DNA of 40,820 nt, from contig PLOF01000043.1 in assembly GCA_003142035.1 (NCBI GenBank), forward strand, positions 55,591 through 96,410. Direction: 5' to 3'. Below, one piece after another: positions 16,602 through 26,180 of this stretch. The notes beneath the pieces are model-generated. The model was not told the DNA's origin. It did no database searches and saw only the letters and a program-made list of their open reading frames with translations. The translations under genes and the position numbers were made by a program. Origin of the DNA: Candidatus Dormiibacterota bacterium (GTDB lineage: Bacteria > Chloroflexota > Dormibacteria > Aeolococcales > Aeolococcaceae). The first letter of the stretch is position 1. The number at the start of each line of letters is the position of its first letter.

Positions 16602-18143
16602 TTGGCCCCCAGCGTTGAAACCCCGGAGCGCGAGCCGCTCACCATGGAGGACCTTCTCCGCGAGGAGGAGGGCAACGTCAAGTCCCTCGCCTACGGCGAC
16701 ATCGTCGAAGGCGTGGTGGTGCGGGTCGATCCCGATGAGGTGCTGGTCGACATCGGGGCCAAGTCGGAGGGCGTGATCTCCAACCGAGAGCTCTCCGGCC
16801 GCAACGAGGCCGCGGTGATCCTGGTATCCGGCGAGCGGGTCAAGGTGTACGTCCTCCAGCCCGAGGACGAGGAGGGGCGCGTCATCCTCTCGCTCCGCAA
16901 GGCCCGCGCCGAGTCGATCTGGCAGGCGGTCGCCGAGAAGGAGTCGGAGGGCGAGATCCTCGACGCCGAGGTCCGCGAGCAGAACAAGGGCGGCCTGATC
17001 GTCAACATCATGGGGCTGCGCGGCTTCCTGCCCTCCAGCCAGGTGGCGCGCCAGTTTTCCGGCAACCTGATGGAGCTGGTGGGGACCAAGATCCCCGTCA
17101 AGATCCTCGAGGTCAACCGCAAGCGCAACCGGCTCATCGTCTCCCAGCGCGCTGCGCAGGACGAGGACAGGGCGCGCCAGCGCGAGGAGCTCTTCGAGAA
17201 GCTCAAGGTCGGCGACATGATCACCGGCAAGGTGAGCGGACTGACCAGCTACGGTGCCTTCGTCAACCTCGGCGGCGCCGATGGTCTGATCCACATCAGC
17301 GAGCTCTCCTGGGACCGCATCAACAACGTGTCGGACATGCTGAGTGTCGGGGACGAGGTCCGGGTCAAGGTCATCAAGCTCGACCCCGAGCTCTCCCGCA
17401 TCAGTCTCTCGTTGCGCCAGCTGAGCGACGACCCGTGGGACACCATCGAGGACCGCTTCCCACCCGGGAAGGTGGTCGACGGCGAGGTCACCAAGACCAA
17501 GAAGTACGGTGCCTTCCTCCAGATCGCCGACGGTGTCGAGGGACTGCTGCACATCAGCGAGCTCTCCTGGGACCACGTCGAGCGTACCGAGGACATTCTC
17601 AAGATCGGCGAGGAGGTCAAGGTGATGGTGCTGAGCGCCGACCGCGCCCGGCGCCGCATCAGCCTCTCGCTCCGCCAGCTCCACGGTGGCGGGCCGGAGG
17701 GGCCGGCCGAGTACGTGCCGCCCACCTACGACCTCGGTGACGACTCGGACCAGGTCGACGATGAGTCGGCGGCGCAGGCCGAGCCCGCAGCCGCGACCGA
17801 GGACGTCGTGGTCGTGACGGAGTCGGCGGCTGAGCTCGACGAGAGCGTCGAGGCAGCGGCCCTGCCGGAGGTCGAGGGCGAGGTGGTCCTTGCCGAGGCA
17901 TCAGGGGAGACCGAGGTCGAGCCGGAGCCTGCGCAGTCCGCCGGGGAGACCGTGGCCGCAGCCGATGCGGTGATGGTCGAGGCCGAGGCGGTCCTGGTCG
18001 AGGCGCTCGCCGAGGCCGAGGAGGCCCTCGAGGGGTCTCCGGACGAAGGGGCGCCCGAGGCGCCCGACGCGGAGGCGTCCGCGCCCGAGCCGGCGGCGTC
18101 AGAGCCGGCGGATACCGCCGTCGAGCCCGAGCCCGAGGCGTAG
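16602..18143 (+). CDS. rpsA: Ribosomal protein S1 (four S1 domains, acidic tail)
   Basis: S1 helps load mRNA on the 30S subunit. Four S1 (OB-fold) repeats are visible: about 27-100, 113-185, 201-270 (KVSGLTSYGAFVNLGGADGL) and 286-357 (TKTKKYGAFLQIADGVEGL), the last two each followed by LLHISELSW or LIHISELSW. Residues from about 363 to 513 are an acidic Ala/Glu/Val/Pro-rich tail without domains. The TTG start at 16602 has AGGAG 4-5 bases before it; a GTG at 16470 would add an Arg/Pro-rich extension with no homology. A strong hairpin follows the stop. Confidence 0.92.
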   Translation: MAPSVETPEREPLTMEDLLREEEGNVKSLAYGDIVEGVVVRVDPDEVLVDIGAKSEGVISNRELSGRNEAAVILVSGERVKVYVLQPEDEEGRVILSLRKARAESIWQAVAEKESEGEILDAEVREQNKGGLIVNIMGLRGFLPSSQVARQFSGNLMELVGTKIPVKILEVNRKRNRLIVSQRAAQDEDRARQREELFEKLKVGDMITGKVSGLTSYGAFVNLGGADGLIHISELSWDRINNVSDMLSVGDEVRVKVIKLDPELSRISLSLRQLSDDPWDTIEDRFPPGKVVDGEVTKTKKYGAFLQIADGVEGLLHISELSWDHVERTEDILKIGEEVKVMVLSADRARRRISLSLRQLHGGGPEGPAEYVPPTYDLGDDSDQVDDESAAQAEPAAATEDVVVVTESAAELDESVEAAALPEVEGEVVLAEASGETEVEPEPAQSAGETVAAADAVMVEAEAVLVEALAEAEEALEGSPDEGAPEAPDAEASAPEPAASEPADTAVEPEPEA

Positions 18144-18169
18144 CGGCCGGCCGGCCGGCCGGCGTTCGC

Positions 18170-18214
18170 GGTGACCCGCCCGGCAGGGTGATCCCAGGTG
18201 CCGGGCGGGTCGCC
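18170..18214 (+). terminator. 16-bp GC hairpin after rpsA
   Basis: GACCCGCCCGGCA (18173-18185) pairs perfectly with TGCCGGGCGGGTC (18199-18211). Three more outer pairs (one a wobble) extend it, and GGG/CCC can pair inside the 13-base loop. It follows the rpsA stop by 27 bases, after a CCGG tandem run at 18144-18162. No T-run follows. It probably ends or attenuates rpsA transcription before clpC. Confidence 0.55.
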
Positions 18215-18420
18215 ACCGCTCGGCGTCTCCCCTGTGGAGAAGCCCGCCGTTCCCATGCCGCTCGCGGAGCCGGGGATGACCACTTCGGCACGCGTCTCCC
18301 CCAAATGCGGTGGAGAGAGTGGCGGACGCCCTCGATGGGCATAATGGAGAGCGTTGGAGCATGTCCCGAGCTGGCCCCTTCCTCCCGGGTGGGGGGGCCG
18401 GGCGGGGCGCGGAGGCTGTC

Positions 18421-20937
18421 TTGTATCCCTTTGAGCGGTTCACTGAGAGAGCGAAGAAGGTCCTCACCCTCGCCCAGGAGGAGGCCGAGCGCTCGCACCA
18501 TTCGTACATAGGAACTGAGCACCTCCTGCTCGGCCTGCTGCGCGAAGGTGAGGGTCTGGCCGCCAAGGTCCTCAACAACCTGGGCGTCGAGATCAACAAG
18601 GTGCGCAGCACCATCGAGTCCGTGCTCGGTCGCAACGAGCGGATCATCATCCAGCAGATCATCCCCACCTCCCGGGTCAAGAAGGTCATCGAGATCTCCT
18701 TCGAGGAGGCCCGGCGGATGGGCAACAACTACGTGGGCACCGAGCACCTCCTGCTCGGGCTGCTCATCGAGGGCGAGGGCATCGCGGCCCACGTGCTCGA
18801 GGATCTCGGGGCCAACCTGGAGAAGGTGCGCGGCGAGATCGAGCGCCTGCTCCACGAGTCGGGACTTGAAGAGGACTCCAAGGAGACCCAGAAGAAGCCG
18901 AGCAAGACCCCGCTGCTCGACCAGTTCTGCCGCGACCTCACCGAGCTGGCCCAGAAGAACCAGCTCGACCCGGTCATCGGCCGGGCCATGGAGATCGAGC
19001 GGGTGGTCCAGATCCTCTCCCGCAGGACAAAGAACAATCCCGCCCTGATCGGCGAGCCCGGCGTCGGCAAGACCGCCATCGCCGAGGGGCTGGCCCAGGC
19101 CATCGTGCTGGGCAACATCCCCGAGTCGCTGATGGGCAAGCGCGTGCTCACCCTGGACATGGGCGGGCTGGTGGCCGGCACCAAGTACCGGGGCGAGTTC
19201 GAGGAGCGGCTCAAGAAGATCCTCGACGAGATCCGCCAGTCCCGGGAGGTCGTCCTCTTCATCGACGAGCTCCACACCTTGGTCGGGGCGGGCGCCGCCG
19301 AGGGCGCGATCGACGCCGCCAACATCCTCAAGCCCGCGCTCGCGCGCGGCGAGATCCAGTGCATCGGCGCGACCACGCTCAACGAGTACCGCAAGTACAT
19401 CGAGAAGGACGCCGCTCTGGAGCGCCGTTTCCAGCCCGTCTACGTCGACGAGCCGACCCTGCAGGAGACCATCGACATCCTGCACGGGATCCGGCCCCTC
19501 TACGAGAAGCACCACCGGGTCAAGATCACCGACTTGGCGCTCAAGGCCGCCGCCGATCTGTCGGTGCGCTACGTCGCCGACCGGTCCCTGCCGGACAAGG
19601 CCATCGACCTCATCGACGAGGCCAGCGCTCGGGTCCGCATGAAGCTGACCACGACCCCGGACGAGCTGCGCGCCATGCAGAAGGAGATCCGGGAGCTCGT
19701 GATCCAGAAGGAAGAGGCCATCGCCGGTCAGGACTACGAGACCGCGGCCAACTTCCGGGACAACGAGAAGAAGCTCAAGGAGAAGTACGTCTCCGAGGAG
19801 ACGGCCTGGCGGGACAAGCTCGGCGCGACGGTGCCCGACGTCACCGAGGAGCACATCGCCGAGATCATCAGCTCGTGGACCGGTGTGCCCGTGTCCCGGC
19901 TGGTGGAGGAGGAGACCACCAAGCTGCTCCAGATGGAGGCGGAGATCCACAAGCGGCTCATCGGCCAGGACGAGGCGGTCAAGGTGATCTCGCAGGCGGT
20001 GCGGCGCGCCCGCGCCGGACTGAAGGACGCCCGCCGGCCGATCGGCTCGTTCATGTTCCTGGGGCCCACCGGAGTGGGCAAGACGGAGCTGGCCCGCTCG
20101 CTGGCGGCCTTCCTCTTCGACAACGAGGACGCCATCATCCGGCTCGACATGAGTGAGTTCATGGAGCGGCACTCGACCGCGCGGCTGGTCGGCTCGCCTC
20201 CCGGTTACGTCGGTTATGACGAGGGCGGTCAGCTCACCGAGGCGGTGCGCCGCCGTCCGTACAGCGTCGTCCTCTTCGACGAGATCGAGAAGGCCCACCC
20301 CGAGGTCTTCAACATGCTGCTCCAGATCCTCGAGGACGGCCGGTTGAGCGATGCCAAGGGGAAGGCGGTCAACTTCGCCAACACCATCGTGATCATGACC
20401 AGCAACCTCGGCGTCGCCAGCCTCAAGAGCAATCTCTCGCTCGGCTTCCAGCCGGCGATGTCGGCCGACCGTGCCATCGACGCGGACCACGCCAAGATGC
20501 GCGACAGCATCCTGGAGGAGCTCAAGCGGGCCTTCCGTCCCGAGTTCCTGAACCGGGTTGACGCGGTGGTCGTCTTCCAGCGGCTCAATCACGCTCAGAT
20601 GCGCCAGATCGTCGATCTGATGGTGGCCCGTGTCGCCGTCCACCTGGCCGCCCAGGAGCTGCAGCTGACCGTCTCCGACGAGGCCAAGGACCGTATCGTC
20701 GAGCAGGGCTTCGACAAGATCTACGGTGCCCGGCCCCTCCGCCGGGTCATCCAGAAGGTGATCGAGGATCCGCTCTCCGAGGAGTTGCTCCGGCTCAAGC
20801 ACAGCCCCGGCGACACCGTCGTTGTCGAGTTGGTCGACGGCGAGATCAAGATGCAGCTGGTCTCCAAGTCCGCCCGGCGCGAGAAGAGCGAGCGGAAGGA
20901 GAAGGCCGAGGCCGCTGCCGCTGCGCCCTCCGAGTAG
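18421..20937 (+). CDS. clpC: ATP-dependent Clp protease ATPase subunit ClpC
   Basis: ClpC is the AAA+ unfoldase that feeds ClpP and takes substrates from adaptors such as ClpS. The 838-residue protein has two Clp-N repeats (each with [12 protein letters not shown]), Walker A1 GEPGVGKT at 211-218, Walker [12 protein letters not shown], a UVR motif (about 419-455) that marks ClpC instead of ClpA or ClpB, Walker A2 GPTGVGKT at 548-555, and a C-terminal D2 domain. The TTG at 18421 gives the usual [15 protein letters not shown] start and has GGAGG upstream; ATG at 18361 would add a Gly-rich stretch foreign to the family. A CATAAT at 18340-18345 may be the -10. No CtsR, CIRCE or HAIR site was seen. 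Confidence 0.95.
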   Translation: MYPFERFTERAKKVLTLAQEEAERSHHSYIGTEHLLLGLLREGEGLAAKVLNNLGVEINKVRSTIESVLGRNERIIIQQIIPTSRVKKVIEISFEEARRMGNNYVGTEHLLLGLLIEGEGIAAHVLEDLGANLEKVRGEIERLLHESGLEEDSKETQKKPSKTPLLDQFCRDLTELAQKNQLDPVIGRAMEIERVVQILSRRTKNNPALIGEPGVGKTAIAEGLAQAIVLGNIPESLMGKRVLTLDMGGLVAGTKYRGEFEERLKKILDEIRQSREVVLFIDELHTLVGAGAAEGAIDAANILKPALARGEIQCIGATTLNEYRKYIEKDAALERRFQPVYVDEPTLQETIDILHGIRPLYEKHHRVKITDLALKAAADLSVRYVADRSLPDKAIDLIDEASARVRMKLTTTPDELRAMQKEIRELVIQKEEAIAGQDYETAANFRDNEKKLKEKYVSEETAWRDKLGATVPDVTEEHIAEIISSWTGVPVSRLVEEETTKLLQMEAEIHKRLIGQDEAVKVISQAVRRARAGLKDARRPIGSFMFLGPTGVGKTELARSLAAFLFDNEDAIIRLDMSEFMERHSTARLVGSPPGYVGYDEGGQLTEAVRRRPYSVVLFDEIEKAHPEVFNMLLQILEDGRLSDAKGKAVNFANTIVIMTSNLGVASLKSNLSLGFQPAMSADRAIDADHAKMRDSILEELKRAFRPEFLNRVDAVVVFQRLNHAQMRQIVDLMVARVAVHLAAQELQLTVSDEAKDRIVEQGFDKIYGARPLRRVIQKVIEDPLSEELLRLKHSPGDTVVVELVDGEIKMQLVSKSARREKSERKEKAEAAAAAPSE

Positions 20938-20944
20938 GGGAGAG

Positions 20945-23101
20945 GTGACGGGTATCGACAAGCCCCGAGCCGGCACGGGCCCTGCCCGTGACGTCCCTGC
21001 GCTCGTGGCTGAGCTGACGCTCGGCGAGAAGGCCTCGCTCACCGCGGGCATCGACTTCTGGCATACCGCCGCCATTCCGCGCCTGGGCATTGCCTCGGTC
21101 AAGTTCACCGATGGTCCCAACGGCGCGCGGGGCGAGACGGACAGCTTCCAGTCGGTGACGCCCTCGATCTGCATTCCCTCGGCGACAGCCCTCGGTGCCA
21201 CCTGGGATCCCGGGCTGGTGGCGGAGGCCAGCGCCGCAGTCGCGCGCCAGGCTCGCGACAAGGGCGCTCGGGTGCTGCTGGCACCCACCGTCAACCTGCA
21301 CCGCCACCCGCTCTGGGGGCGCAACTTCGAGGCGTTCTCCGAGGATCCGCTGCTCACCGCCAAGCTCGCCGTCGCCTACATCAGGGGTGTGCAGGACCAG
21401 GGCGTCATCGCCACGGTCAAGCACCTGGTCGGCAACGAGACGGAGTTCGAGCGCTACACCAGCTCGTCCGAGATCGATGAGCGCACCCTGCGCGAGCTCT
21501 ACCTGCTTCCCTTTGAGCACGCGGTCAAGGTGGCGGGGGTGCTGGCTCTCATGACCAGCTATAACCGCGTCAACGGCACGCACGTGCCCGACACCCCGCG
21601 CCTCCTGCGCGACATCGTCCGCGGGGAGTGGGGCTTCAAGGGCTTCGTCATGACCGATTGGTTCGGATTGGCGAAGACCGTCGACGCTGCCCATGCCGGG
21701 CTGGATCTGGAGATGCCCGGACCGGAACGCGCCTTCGGCGTGGAACTGGCCGAGGCGATCCGCTCCGGGCTGGTGGAGGAGGCGGAGCTGGACGCCAAGG
21801 TACGGCGCATGCTCACGGTATTTGAGGAAGTCGGGGCCCTCGATGACGAGCCACGGGACGAGCAGCCGGTGGACCGGCCCGAGGATCGCGAGGTGACGCG
21901 CCGGGCCGCGTCCGAGGCGGCTGTGCTGCTCGCCAACCGGGGTGTCCTGCCGCTCGAGGCCGGGGTGCTGCACCGGGTGGCCGTGCTGGGGCGCAACGCC
22001 GAGCATCCGGGCATCATGGGCGGCGGCAGCGCCACCGTCCTGCCCCATTACCTCCTGTCACCGCTGGAGGCCCTGCGCCGGCGTCTGGGCGATGGTGTCG
22101 AGGTCGTGTACGAGGCTGGAGAGGACGAGGCCGGCATCGAGCGGGCGGTGGCCCTGACCCAGGGTGCCGACGCCGTCATCGTCATCGTCGGCACCGACTC
22201 GACGATCGAGACCGAGGGCGTCGACCGCAGCTCGATGGACCTGCCCGGGATGCAGGACGAGCTGGTCCGGCGGATCGTCCACACCACGCGCGACGCCGTG
22301 GTCGTCGTCAACACGGGGTCGCCCGTGACCATGCCGTGGGCCGACGCCGCCGGCGCCGTCCTGCAGACGTGGTTCGCCGGTCAGGAGCTTGCCAACGCCC
22401 TCGTCGATGTGCTCCTCGGCGAAGCCGAGCCGGGTGGCCGGCTTCCCACCACTCTGCCGCTGCTGCTCGAGCATTCGCCCGCCTACGGCAACTTCCCCGG
22501 GGAGAGCAGCCAGGTCCGCTACGGCGAGGGCCTCCTCATCGGCTATCGCTGGTACGAGGCGCGCCGGCTCCCGGTGCGCTTCCCCTTCGGCCACGGGCTC
22601 TCGTACACGACCTTTGAGATCGGCAAACCGAGCCTGTCGAACTCGCGCCTGGCTCCCGGCGAGCGGCTGCGGGTCGACGTCCCGGTGACCAACACGGGGG
22701 CCCGGCGGGGCTCGGAGGTGGTGCAGCTCTACGTTGCGCCGCCCGGTGGTGGCTCGGGCTCACCGGAGCGACACCTCCGAGCCGTGAAGGAGCTCAGGGC
22801 CTTCGCCAAGGTGCACCTGGACCCCGGCGAGTCGGTGACCGTCACCCTCGAGCTGGGCGAGCGCTCCTTCGCTTACTACGACGTCATCGACGAGGCCTGG
22901 CGGGAGCTGGCGAGCCGCCGGCACAATCCTGCCGCCCACATGCACGACGGGCCGCTCCACCACGGGCGGGCCGGCTGGTACGTGGACGGTGGCACCTACC
23001 GCCTGCACGTCGGGCGGTCGTCCGCGGACATCGCCCACATCCTGGACGTCGAGGTCGACGGCGGTCCCGAGCCGCTCGCCGCCTCCCTTCCGCTCGACTG
23101 A
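20945..23101 (+). CDS. Glycoside hydrolase family 3 beta-glucosidase
   Basis: GH3 enzymes release beta-linked sugars from the non-reducing ends of glucosides or oligosaccharides. The 718-residue protein has the (beta/alpha)8 N-domain with DGPNGARGE, KHLVGNE, and the nucleophile D238 in GFVMTDWFG. The GH3 C-domain (VAVLGRNA, GGGSATV, WFAGQELANALVDVLLGEAEPGGRLP) and a fibronectin-III-like C-terminal domain (KELRAFAKVHLDPGESVTVTL) follow. There is no signal peptide, so it is probably intracellular. The GTG lies 7 bases after the clpC stop with GGGGAGAG in front, implying read-through from clpC, an odd pairing. The substrate cannot be told from sequence; xylosidase or glucosidase are both possible. 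Confidence 0.92.
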   Translation: MTGIDKPRAGTGPARDVPALVAELTLGEKASLTAGIDFWHTAAIPRLGIASVKFTDGPNGARGETDSFQSVTPSICIPSATALGATWDPGLVAEASAAVARQARDKGARVLLAPTVNLHRHPLWGRNFEAFSEDPLLTAKLAVAYIRGVQDQGVIATVKHLVGNETEFERYTSSSEIDERTLRELYLLPFEHAVKVAGVLALMTSYNRVNGTHVPDTPRLLRDIVRGEWGFKGFVMTDWFGLAKTVDAAHAGLDLEMPGPERAFGVELAEAIRSGLVEEAELDAKVRRMLTVFEEVGALDDEPRDEQPVDRPEDREVTRRAASEAAVLLANRGVLPLEAGVLHRVAVLGRNAEHPGIMGGGSATVLPHYLLSPLEALRRRLGDGVEVVYEAGEDEAGIERAVALTQGADAVIVIVGTDSTIETEGVDRSSMDLPGMQDELVRRIVHTTRDAVVVVNTGSPVTMPWADAAGAVLQTWFAGQELANALVDVLLGEAEPGGRLPTTLPLLLEHSPAYGNFPGESSQVRYGEGLLIGYRWYEARRLPVRFPFGHGLSYTTFEIGKPSLSNSRLAPGERLRVDVPVTNTGARRGSEVVQLYVAPPGGGSGSPERHLRAVKELRAFAKVHLDPGESVTVTLELGERSFAYYDVIDEAWRELASRRHNPAAHMHDGPLHHGRAGWYVDGGTYRLHVGRSSADIAHILDVEVDGGPEPLAASLPLD

Positions 23102-23142
23102 CGGCGGGGCCCAACGGCAGGTCCTGGCCCACAGGGAATGAC

Positions 23143-23529
23143 GTGGACGAAGAGGCCGATAACGAAGACGTCGATGAGGGCGAGGACCAGGAGGCTCCAG
23201 AGTCACAGGTCCCCGCCGACACCCCCACGCCCCTCGGCGCTTCATCCATCGCCCAGGTGATGCTCCAGCCTGGTCAGCCGCCAACTTGGTGGGACCCGGT
23301 GCACCTGGCATCAACGGCACCCGAGGCAGGTCTCATCGACACGGTGGCGAACGCCGACCCAGCCAGTCTTCGGGCGCCCTCCGATGCCGCCGAACCTCTC
23401 CCAGCTGGCCGCACGTCTGCGGAGGAGGTCGGGCGCGAGGACCAGAATGACGCGGTCACCTGGCCAGATGTAGTGAATGTGTTGGCGGCGATCGGGCGCT
23501 TCGTCATCCGCTTCTTCACCGGGTCGTAG
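23143..23529 (+). CDS. Acidic protein with hydrophobic C-terminal helix, unknown
   Basis: I do not recognise this 128-residue product. The first 25 residues are strongly acidic. The middle is Pro/Ala/Ser-rich and looks disordered, and the last 20 residues (VVNVLAAIGRFVIRFFTGS) can form an amphipathic or membrane-inserting helix. The GTG start has AGGGA 5-6 bases upstream. It follows the GH3 gene by 41 bases and may share its transcript. The composition is compatible with a tail-anchored or membrane-associated protein, but coding status rests on start context and codon pattern only. Confidence 0.5.
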   Translation: MDEEADNEDVDEGEDQEAPESQVPADTPTPLGASSIAQVMLQPGQPPTWWDPVHLASTAPEAGLIDTVANADPASLRAPSDAAEPLPAGRTSAEEVGREDQNDAVTWPDVVNVLAAIGRFVIRFFTGS

Positions 23530-23660
23530 GCCCGGGCCTGGTCCGCGGCAGCCGAAGCCGAGGGTCCGGCTTACCCGGCCATCTGTTGGCAGGCCCTGAC
23601 TCGACCGCGCTCGCCTGAAGGGCAGAGGTCGAGGATAAGCGGCAAGCTCCGGGGGGATGC

Positions 23661-23666
23661 TAGCCT
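23661..23666 (+). promoter_or_regulatory. TAGCCT -10 element, leaderless start
   Basis: TAGCCT ends 9 bases before the ATG at 23676. The only purine-rich bases (GAGG) touch the ATG directly, too close to act as a Shine-Dalgarno, so a leaderless message is likely. Confidence 0.42.
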
Positions 23667-23675
23667 GGGCTGAGG

Positions 23676-24110
23676 ATGCCCGATCTGCTTGTGTGGTGGC
23701 GTCGACTTCCGCGTTCCGGGGCGCGAACCGGTCATGCGTCGCCGGAATCGCAGCCCCTTGCGGTCCTGCGTCTCCTGGCGGCAGAGCTCGGCGACGCCGA
23801 GGGGAAGATTGACGAAGCGTTCGGAAGGACACGGCTGCCCAGGTACCTGCTCCGGACCAGGGCGTGGGACAGGAACAGGGCGCAGCTGCAGTCCACGCCG
23901 GGCATGGAGCGCCTCTGCGCCGATCTCGAGATCGCCTACGCTGAGGTCTTGCGAATTACGCAGATCCGCACCGGCCGCCTTTGGCAGAATTACCTCACGC
24001 TGCCGGGGGATCGGGTAGAGGATGCGCTGGCCCGGATTCGCCACGCCCTCGACGCTCTCGATGTGACCATCGAGATGCTGAGCAGGCGGGACCGCCCCAA
24101 CGTGCTCTGA
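23676..24110 (+). CDS. Helical protein of unknown function
   Basis: The 144-residue product is Arg/Leu-rich and predicted mostly helical from residue 27 onward (PLAVLRLLAAELGDAEGKID, then LCADLEIAYAEVLRITQIRTGRLW and VEDALARIRHALDALDVTIEML). No catalytic motif, cysteine pair or membrane segment is seen. It stands alone, with a TANNCT element upstream and a gene-poor stretch behind. I do not recognise the family. Confidence 0.6.
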   Translation: MPDLLVWWRRLPRSGARTGHASPESQPLAVLRLLAAELGDAEGKIDEAFGRTRLPRYLLRTRAWDRNRAQLQSTPGMERLCADLEIAYAEVLRITQIRTGRLWQNYLTLPGDRVEDALARIRHALDALDVTIEMLSRRDRPNVL

Positions 24111-24405
24111 CCTGGATCGGTGAGTTTGAGGGTGGGAGCCGGTGCCGAGACCGGGGTGGTCGACGGTGGTGAGGTGACCGGATGAGCCTCCCGCACCTAG
24201 GTCACGCGGGGCAGTCGGAACAGCGCGGGTATAGATGCCGCCCCCTGCTCAAGATTCCCCAACCTCGCCAGGCGAGGCTGCTCTCGCTGTCACATGGGGG
24301 ATCCCGGTCGACGGTGGATTCTTCGCTCACCAGCCGACGACCGTGCAGATGGCACAGGCGATGGGAGGCGGTGCGAAGTAGGCCGGTGGGACCGATGTCC
24401 CTACG
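24111..24405. other. Gene-free stretch between convergent genes
   Basis: Frames here lack conserved motifs. The only clear structure is the near-perfect palindrome CCTCGCC-A-GGCGAGG (24263-24277), which could be part of a terminator or a protein-binding site. The preceding gene and the minus-strand HAD gene converge on it. Confidence 0.4.
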
Positions 24406-25089
24406 TCACCCCCGGATTCCCAGCTCATCGAGGTGGAGCCAGAGGCCGGCAGGGTCATGGTAGACGCGGAAGGCGCCCGCCACCTCGAGCTCCTGGCGGC
24501 TGTAGCCACCCGATAGCAGGCCCACGCCCAGTGCTCCGGCGCGGCGGGCGGCGAGGACATCCCAGATGCTGTCCCCCACGACGACGGAGTTGGTGATGGC
24601 TACCCCCAACCGATCGGCGGCGGCGAGGAAGAGGTCAGGATCGGGCTTGGCAAAGGGGACCTCGTCGCGGGTGACGACCGGCACCGACGCCGGCACTCCC
24701 AGCTTGGCGAGATTGGGGCCGGCGGTCGCCTGGGTGCCACTGGTGGCGATCGCCCAGAGGACACCACGCCGAGAGAGGTCGCGGAGCAACTCGACCGCCC
24801 CGGGCAGCGGCCGAACGTGCGGTGCGAGTTCACGGAAGATGCGAGCGTGGCCCGCCTGCAGCGCCGCCACCTGCTCCGCGGAGAACTCCCTGCCCATCTC
24901 TCTGGCGAGAGCGTTTACCAGCAGCCCGTTGCTCATGCCCACACGGCGGTGGATGCGCCAGGTGGAGAGGTCCAGGCCCTCGTTCTCCAGCGCGGTGCGC
25001 CAGGCGATCACATGCTGGTAGACGCTGTCCACCAGAGTGCCGTCCAGATCGAAGAGCAGAGCCGGTTCCTTGCTCGTGTCCAAGACCAC
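24406..25089 (-). CDS. HAD-superfamily phosphatase
   Basis: The product has the haloacid dehalogenase fold with a helical cap. Motif I is DLDGT (Asp14, Asp16), the cap follows (residues about 24-90), motif II is ATSGT, motif III is the Lys in FAKPDPDLFL, and motif IV is VVGDSIWDV. It is close to the phosphoglycolate phosphatase/beta-phosphoglucomutase group; the substrate is probably a small phosphorylated sugar or related compound. GTG at 25089 starts 15 bases after the aldo/keto reductase stop, so the two form an operon. A frameshifted copy of its last third lies at 30455-30648. Confidence 0.88.
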   Translation of the reverse strand: MVLDTSKEPALLFDLDGTLVDSVYQHVIAWRTALENEGLDLSTWRIHRRVGMSNGLLVNALAREMGREFSAEQVAALQAGHARIFRELAPHVRPLPGAVELLRDLSRRGVLWAIATSGTQATAGPNLAKLGVPASVPVVTRDEVPFAKPDPDLFLAAADRLGVAITNSVVVGDSIWDVLAARRAGALGVGLLSGGYSRQELEVAGAFRVYHDPAGLWLHLDELGIRG

Positions 25090-25104
25090 GATCCTAGACG
25101 TTCA

Positions 25105-26097
25105 TCAGTAACGGGTGCCCTCGGGCGCGGGGAGCGCGTCGAGGTCGGCCAGGTCCGCCGCATGCAGCTCGACGGTGACCGCGGCGGCGTTCTCTGTCAG
25201 GTACCTCGGGGTCTTGGTCCCGGGGATGGGTATGACCCGCTCGCCCTGGGCCAGCACCCACGCCAGGGCCACCTGGGCCGGGGTGGCCCCCACCCGCTCG
25301 GCGATGTCACGCACTCGACCGACGATCGCCAGGTTGGCGCGCAGCGCGTCCTGCTGGAAGCGCGGAAGCTGGCGCCGGAAGTCGTCCTGGGGGAGGTCTT
25401 CGAACGACGAGAACCGCCCGGTGAGGAAGCCGCGACCCAGCGGGGAGAAGGCGATCACGGCGATGCCCTGCGCCGCGCAGTACGGCAGCACCTCCGCCAG
25501 CACGTCGCGGGTCCACAGCGACAGCTCGGATTGAACCGAGGTCACGGGGTGCACCGCTTGCGCTCGCCGGATCTCGTCCACCGACACCTCGGAGAGGCCG
25601 ATGTACCGCGCCTTGCCCGCCGCCACGGTCTCCGCCATCGCCCCCCAGGTCTCCTCCAGCGGCACCGCCGGGTCCACGCGGTGCAACTGGTAGAGGTCCA
25701 CATGATCGATGTTCAGCCGGCGCAGGCTGCCGTCGATCGACTTTCGCACGTGCTCGGGGCGGCCGTTCCGCCCCGCACCCGGAGAGGCGGTGCCGGAGAG
25801 GGCAGCCGGAGTGGAACCGCCCATCACCAGGCCAACCTTGGTGGCCAGCACCGCACGCTCGCGCTGGCCGCCCGCGAGCGCCCGGCCGACCAGCTCTTCG
25901 TTGGTGTCCGGCCCGTACGCGTCCGCGGTGTCGATCAGCGTCATGCCGAGGTCGAGCGCCTGGTGGATCACCCCGATCGAGGTGGCGTCGTCACGTGGGG
26001 TCGCCAGGTCATACGAGGCGGTCAGGCCCATGCAGCCGAAGCCGATGACGCCGACCTCGGGACCGCTGCTGCCGAGGGTTGTCGTTCGCATTGCCAT
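25105..26097 (-). CDS. Aldo/keto reductase
   Basis: The (alpha/beta)8 NADPH-dependent reductase fold is shown by GVIGFGCMGL, the catalytic Asp and Tyr in DTADAYG, Lys in LATKVGLV and His in LYQLHRVD, with the cofactor-binding IPGTKTPRYLTENA near the end. The protein is 330 residues from ATG 26097, which has an AGGAGAAAGG Shine-Dalgarno; upstream in-frame starts would add residues lacking homology. It resembles the AKR13/YajO-type group often acting on aldehydes or ketones, including pyridoxal-like substrates. The HAD phosphatase follows in the same operon. Confidence 0.92.
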   Translation of the reverse strand: MAMRTTTLGSSGPEVGVIGFGCMGLTASYDLATPRDDATSIGVIHQALDLGMTLIDTADAYGPDTNEELVGRALAGGQRERAVLATKVGLVMGGSTPAALSGTASPGAGRNGRPEHVRKSIDGSLRRLNIDHVDLYQLHRVDPAVPLEETWGAMAETVAAGKARYIGLSEVSVDEIRRAQAVHPVTSVQSELSLWTRDVLAEVLPYCAAQGIAVIAFSPLGRGFLTGRFSSFEDLPQDDFRRQLPRFQQDALRANLAIVGRVRDIAERVGATPAQVALAWVLAQGERVIPIPGTKTPRYLTENAAAVTVELHAADLADLDALPAPEGTRY

Positions 26098-26165
26098 TCC
26101 TTTCTCCTCGTCCGCGTTCGGAGTGCCCCGCGCCACCTCGTCCAGCCATTCCGGTCGCAGCGGCA

Positions 26166-26171
26166 TAGACT
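26166..26171 (+). promoter_or_regulatory. TAGACT -10 element, leaderless start
   Basis: TAGACT ends 9 bases before the ATG at 26181 with no Shine-Dalgarno between. The same hexamer precedes ftsH. Confidence 0.45.
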
Positions 26172-26180
26172 GCGACCGAC

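Noticed and set aside
18215-18420. Search for CtsR, CIRCE or HAIR sites before clpC
   Set aside because: No direct heptad repeats or the relevant inverted repeats were found by eye.
17659-21363. A 1234-codon open frame on the minus strand across clpC
   Set aside because: It is antisense to rpsA and clpC, which match known families exactly. The translation is Leu/Asp/Val/Gly-rich without domains, typical of a high-GC mirror frame.
24182-24463. Small plus-strand frame in the gap before the HAD gene
   Set aside because: Arg/Ser/Pro-rich, no motif, overlaps the HAD gene end, and no start context.
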